This document shows, in pieces, positions 4,983-7,659 of a stretch of DNA of 7,659 bases (position 1 is its first letter; each line of letters opens with the position of its first letter). The translations under genes were made by a program, and so were the position numbers. The stretch is from JBBSVE01 sp038233815 (GTDB lineage: Bacteria > Pseudomonadota > Alphaproteobacteria > Rhodobacterales > Rhodobacteraceae). Below the pieces are notes generated by a model. That model was not told the origin of the DNA. It saw only the letters and a list, made by a program, of their open reading frames with translations, and did no database searches. The stretch spans positions 1-7,659 of the forward strand of contig JBBSVE010000142.1 in assembly GCA_038233815.1 (NCBI GenBank), given 5' to 3'.

Positions 4983-6827
4983 TCAGCCGGGCTGCGCGCC
5001 TTTGCTGCGCTGATCCGCCGCCCGCCGATCACGCAGGTTTAGGGCAGTGTTGACGATGCCGAGATGTGAGAATGCCTGCGGGAAGTTTCCCACCAGCCGG
5101 CCGTAACGCGGATCGTATTCCTCGGAGATCAAGCCGACATCGTTACGCAAGCCGAGCAGGCGCTCGAACAACGCCTCGGCTTCCTGAGTGCGTCCCTGGA
5201 GCACCATGGCGTCGGCGAGCCAGAACGAGCAGGGCAGGAACATTCCCTGGCCCGGCGGGAGACCGTCGACGCCGGTTTCGCTGCGGTAGCGCAGCACGAA
5301 ATCCCCGTCAGCCAGCTCGCGCACGATCGCAGCCACCGTTCCACGCACCCTGGCGTCCTTCGCCGGCAGGAAGCCGACGACCGGCATCAGAAGCAGGCTC
5401 GCATCGAGCTCGTCCGAGCCATAGCTCTGTGTGAAGCTGTTCTTCCCGGCATTGAAACCCCTGGCGCAGACATCATCGTGGATGGCATCGCGCACCGCGC
5501 GCCAGCGCGCCACCGGTCCCGGCAGGCTGTACTGCTCCATGTCCTGCACGGCGCGGTCCATCGCCACCCAGGCCATCATCTTCGAGTGGACGAAGTGTCG
5601 CCGCCCGCCGCGGACTTCCCACAGGCCTTCGTCCTTCTCTTGCCAGATCGACTCGAGATGCTGGAGCATGTTCACCTGCAGCTCCCACGCCGTAGCCGGA
5701 ACGTCCAGGCCGCCGGCGCGGGCCTGGTGCAGCGCATCCATCACCTCGCCATAGATGTCGACCTGAAGCTGGCCGGACGCCGCGTTGCCGATCCGCACGG
5801 GCCTCGCGCCCTGATAACCTGGCAACCAGCCGGCCTCCCATTCGCGCAGGTTCCGCTCGCCGGCGACGCCGTACATGATCTGGAGCTCGTCGGCATTGCC
5901 GGCGACGGCGCGGTGCAGCCAGTCACGCCATGCCTGGGCTTCGCCGTAGTAGCCGCCGCCCATCAGCGCCATCAGCGTCAATGTCGCATCGCGCAGCCAG
6001 CAATACCGGTAGTCCCAGTTGCGGATCCCACCGAGCTGCTCGGGGAGCGAGGTGGTGGGCGCCGCCACTATGCCGCCCGTGGGCGCGTAGGTTAGCGCCT
6101 TGAGGACGATCAGCGAGCGCAGCACGGCCTCTTTCCACTTGCCGTCATAAGTGCATTTCGCCGACCACTGGCGCCACGCCGCCTCGGTCTCCGCCAGCGC
6201 CGCCGCGCCGTCGATCGGCTCGGATGGCGACAGGTGCGACTGGCCGTGGCTCAGCACGAAGGTCAGCGCCTCACCCTCTCCGACGTCGAATTTAGCTACC
6301 GTCGCCAGCCGCCTGCCATGCAGCCGGACCGGACCGCGCAGCGTCACCATGTCAGGGCCGGCGACGGCCACGATTCCATTGCCGCCTTCCTCGCGCGTCA
6401 CCCAGGGCGTGGTGGCTCCGAAGTTAAAGCGCAGCTTAAGGTGCAGCCGCATCGCGACCCGTCCGCGCCTTCCCTCGACGCGACGGACGACGCACGAACC
6501 GGCGCGACCGAACGGCATCGCGTCGATCAATGCCACCTCGCCCTCTGGGGTGGTGAAGATGGTCTCCAAGATCAGCGTCCCGTCGCGATAGGATCGGTGG
6601 ACCCGCTGCTGATGGTGTCGTGGCGCGATGAGCCAGCTGCCGTTCTCCGACTGGCCGAGCAGTGCCGCGAAACAGGCTGGCGCGTCGAAGCGCGGCAGGC
6701 AGAGCCAGTCGATGGCGCCATCGATGCCCACAAGCGCCGCGGTCATGCAGTCGCCGATCAAGGCGTAGTCCTCGATCGCCAGAGGCGTGTCCCGGGGCGT
6801 AAATTCAGCCTCATCCATGGGGGTCAT
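4983..6827 (-). CDS. Glycoside hydrolase family 15 protein (glucoamylase or trehalase type)
   Basis: A 614-residue enzyme that should release glucose from alpha-linked glucans or trehalose by inverting hydrolysis. An N-terminal beta-sandwich (about 15-220) opens with the family motif IEDYALIGDCMTAALVG and DGAIDWLCLPRFDAP. The catalytic (alpha/alpha)6 barrel (about 230-600) contains GGIRNWDYRYCWLRDA (266-281), DEGLWEVRG (399-407) and HSKMMAWVAMDRA (414-426). It closes with ISEEYDP (567-573) followed by GNFPQAFSHLG. By alignment of motifs with fungal glucoamylase (LWEE and AEQYD), Glu404 is the likely general acid and Glu569 the general base. There is no signal peptide, so it is cytoplasmic. 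Full family length, nothing missing. The frame has two stops (TGA TGA) three codons before the ATG at 6827, so this is the earliest ATG; no good ribosome binding site is seen. Trehalose synthesis genes, common neighbours in related bacteria, are absent. Glucan versus trehalose specificity cannot be decided from sequence. Confidence 0.94.
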   Translation of the reverse strand: MTPMDEAEFTPRDTPLAIEDYALIGDCMTAALVGIDGAIDWLCLPRFDAPACFAALLGQSENGSWLIAPRHHQQRVHRSYRDGTLILETIFTTPEGEVALIDAMPFGRAGSCVVRRVEGRRGRVAMRLHLKLRFNFGATTPWVTREEGGNGIVAVAGPDMVTLRGPVRLHGRRLATVAKFDVGEGEALTFVLSHGQSHLSPSEPIDGAAALAETEAAWRQWSAKCTYDGKWKEAVLRSLIVLKALTYAPTGGIVAAPTTSLPEQLGGIRNWDYRYCWLRDATLTLMALMGGGYYGEAQAWRDWLHRAVAGNADELQIMYGVAGERNLREWEAGWLPGYQGARPVRIGNAASGQLQVDIYGEVMDALHQARAGGLDVPATAWELQVNMLQHLESIWQEKDEGLWEVRGGRRHFVHSKMMAWVAMDRAVQDMEQYSLPGPVARWRAVRDAIHDDVCARGFNAGKNSFTQSYGSDELDASLLLMPVVGFLPAKDARVRGTVAAIVRELADGDFVLRYRSETGVDGLPPGQGMFLPCSFWLADAMVLQGRTQEAEALFERLLGLRNDVGLISEEYDPRYGRLVGNFPQAFSHLGIVNTALNLRDRRAADQRSKGAQPG

Positions 6828-6992
6828 CCGCGCTGTTCATCACAGGCGGCCCAGCGTGGCGCCTGCCGCTATTCCACCGTTAGGCTGGGGGGGGACCACG
6901 GGTCAAACCGACTTGCGGTCGTCGTCATGCCCGCACGGCCGATCGAACCCGTGCCACAGGCTTACCCCGCCGAAGATGCCGGTGGCGTTCGA
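6828..6992. other. Upstream region of the GH15 gene with an eight-G run
   Basis: This 165-base spacer must hold the promoter of the GH15 gene, but I see no clear -35 and -10 pair on the minus strand. It contains a run of eight G (6887-6894), about 60 bases ahead of the gene start. The last part, next to the recombinase remnant, reads on the plus strand in the recombinase frame without recognisable similarity, so the left breakpoint of the mobile DNA probably lies near 6990. Confidence 0.3.
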
Positions 6993-7100
6993 CACGATGT
7001 GCACATCGGGCGGCAGCGGCGGGCCGAAGGAGCAACGCTCACGGAGTTGGCGAAAAGCTACAATGTCGGCGTGGCGACGATTTCGAGACTGCGGCTCTGA
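6993..7100 (+). pseudogene. C-terminal helix-turn-helix of a serine recombinase
   Basis: The 35 codons read HDVHIGRQRRAEGATLTELA and KSYNVGVATISRLRL, then TGA (7098-7100). This is the DNA-binding helix-turn-helix at the extreme C-terminus of resolvase/invertase-type serine recombinases, whose usual form is RRAEG-T-ELA-SYNV--STISRL. The catalytic domain, with the nucleophilic serine about 130-150 residues upstream, is not present: the preceding sequence is the GH15 upstream region. It is thus a truncated remnant. It is in the same frame as the transposase fragment that follows, separated only by this stop codon. Confidence 0.6.
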
Positions 7101-7523
7101 CTGGCCGGCCGCGCGGTTGTCGCGGCGTTCGATGGCGGTGCGATGACGTCGGATGCGGGAGGGCTGCTGCTGGGCGCGACCGACCGTGCGATCGGGTTGG
7201 TGGATCGATTTGCTGGCTGCTTCACCGACCATCGCCGCACCGAGCTGATCGAACACGAGGTTGATACGCTGGTGGGGCAGCGCGTGTTCGGCATTGCGCT
7301 CGGCTACGAAGATCTGAACGACCACGACCAACTGCGCCACGACCCGATGATGGCGATCCTGGCGGGCAAGCTGCAAGCCCGTCGGGCCGACTGCGCGCCG
7401 GTCGCCGGCAAATCGACGCTGAACCGGCTGGAGCTGAGCCGGCCCGAGGCAACGCGCTACCATAAGATCCGTCATGACCCGGCGGCGATCGAGACGCTGT
7501 TCGTCGATCTGTTACTGGAAGCA
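7101..7523 (+). pseudogene. IS1380-family transposase, 5'-truncated first part
   Basis: The frame reads AGRAVVAAFDGGAMTSDAGG, then LLLGATDRAIGLVDRFAGCF, GQRVFGIALGYEDLNDHDQL, RHDPMMAILAGK, GKSTLNRLELSR and HDPAAIETLFVDLLLEA. This is the N-terminal third of an IS1380-type DDE transposase. The usual first 15-20 residues are absent: directly upstream is the stop codon of the recombinase remnant. An ATG at 7143 exists, but it falls inside the conserved AFDGG-TSD motif and is not the natural start. Similarity ends at Ala (7523), just before the segment with the catalytic aspartates (LDLDATDDP-like), so the copy is inactive as seen. The reading frame itself is undamaged by frameshift, suggesting recent insertion and rearrangement. 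Confidence 0.88.
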
Positions 7524-7542
7524 CCCGCCGGCCGGCGGGTGC
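7521..7542. repeat. 22-bp perfect palindrome at the transposase inversion junction
   Basis: The two 11-base arms, GCACCCGCCGG and CCGGCGGGTGC, are exact reverse complements with no spacer. The palindrome sits precisely where plus-strand transposase sequence ends and minus-strand transposase sequence begins, so it marks the rearrangement breakpoint. On one side it resembles the codons after DLLLEA, on the other the RTRRPA codons. Confidence 0.85.
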
Positions 7543-7659
7543 GGATGGCATCGAGCGTGGCGGCGAGCAACTCCGCCTTCACCGTCTCCTCCAGCCGCGC
7601 ATTGCGCGCCAGGCCGAACAGGTAATCCACACGGTTGGCCTCGCACCATGCCATCAAGG
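7524..7659 (-). pseudogene. IS1380-family transposase, inverted later part (runs off the window)
   Basis: On the minus strand the sequence from the window edge reads LMAWCEANRVDYLFGLARNA, then RLEETVKAELLAATLDAIRT and RRPAG. This is the part of an IS1380 transposase that lies after the second conserved catalytic region and ahead of the RFKDF-like stretch. It points opposite to the first part and stops resembling the family at the palindrome near 7530. It is open to the right edge with no start visible, so its N-terminal portion lies beyond the window. It could be half of the same element inverted internally, or a second copy lying head to head. Confidence 0.85.

Noticed and set aside
6234..7100. 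Plus-strand open frame of 288 codons ending in the recombinase helix-turn-helix
   Set aside because: Its first 600 bases are antisense to the GH15 gene and carry no recombinase catalytic motifs. Only the last 35 codons are meaningful.
6903..7475. Minus-strand open frame of 190 codons over the transposase
   Set aside because: Antisense shadow of the IS1380 transposase fragment; Gln/Arg-rich and without recognisable domains.
1..7659. CRISPR arrays, tRNA or rRNA genes, riboswitches, origin of replication
   Set aside because: No regularly spaced repeats, no cloverleaf-like segments and no rRNA-like sequence were seen; the ParB remnant alone does not make an origin.

Overview
The window looks like a decayed accessory region of a GC-rich alphaproteobacterium. 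A sphingomonad or a close relative fits best, judged from protein style (PEP-CTERM proteins, a DUF1194 protein, an IS1380-type transposase common in that group) and high GC. This is inference, because no rRNA or housekeeping gene is present. Only five genes look intact: a ribbon-helix-helix antitoxin and PIN toxin pair, two secreted PEP-CTERM proteins, and a glycoside hydrolase family 15 enzyme. Most of the rest is broken genes and mobile-element debris.

Layout from left to right. Bases 1-690 hold three unrelated fragments: the middle of an MFS transporter, a frameshifted N-terminus of an IS4-like transposase, and the first codons of a minus-strand gene that has a strong ribosome binding site but is cut by the transposase remnant. 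Bases 790-1535 (minus strand) hold the antitoxin-toxin operon, with a promoter buried in an array of 8-bp repeats. Bases 1541-1919 carry no convincing gene and become very AT-rich. Then come two convergent PEP-CTERM genes: a short secreted protein of unknown function (1920-2501, plus) and a DUF1194/von Willebrand-A-like protein (2872-3645, minus). The second ends in a textbook terminator with a UUCG loop. Bases 3646-4200 contain no convincing gene.

Bases 4201-4640 hold a ParB-like partition protein that has lost its N-terminal domain and contains an in-frame stop and a frame change, followed at once by an 11-bp hairpin. A further broken minus-strand frame (4699-4953) lies downstream of the large GH15 gene (4983-6827, minus). 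The right end (6993-7659) is a pile-up of mobile DNA: the last codons of a serine recombinase (its helix-turn-helix) lie one stop codon ahead of, and in frame with, a 5'-truncated IS1380 transposase. That transposase breaks off in a 22-bp perfect palindrome, beyond which a later part of the same kind of transposase reads back in the opposite direction.

Functionally, the two PEP-CTERM proteins would be exported and processed by an exosortase encoded elsewhere. The GH15 enzyme would act in the cytoplasm on glucan or trehalose. The toxin-antitoxin pair and the ParB and recombinase remnants suggest that a plasmid or integrative element once occupied the site. I see no complete new system. The most unusual items are the phased operator array, the inverted transposase junction and the paired PEP-CTERM genes.
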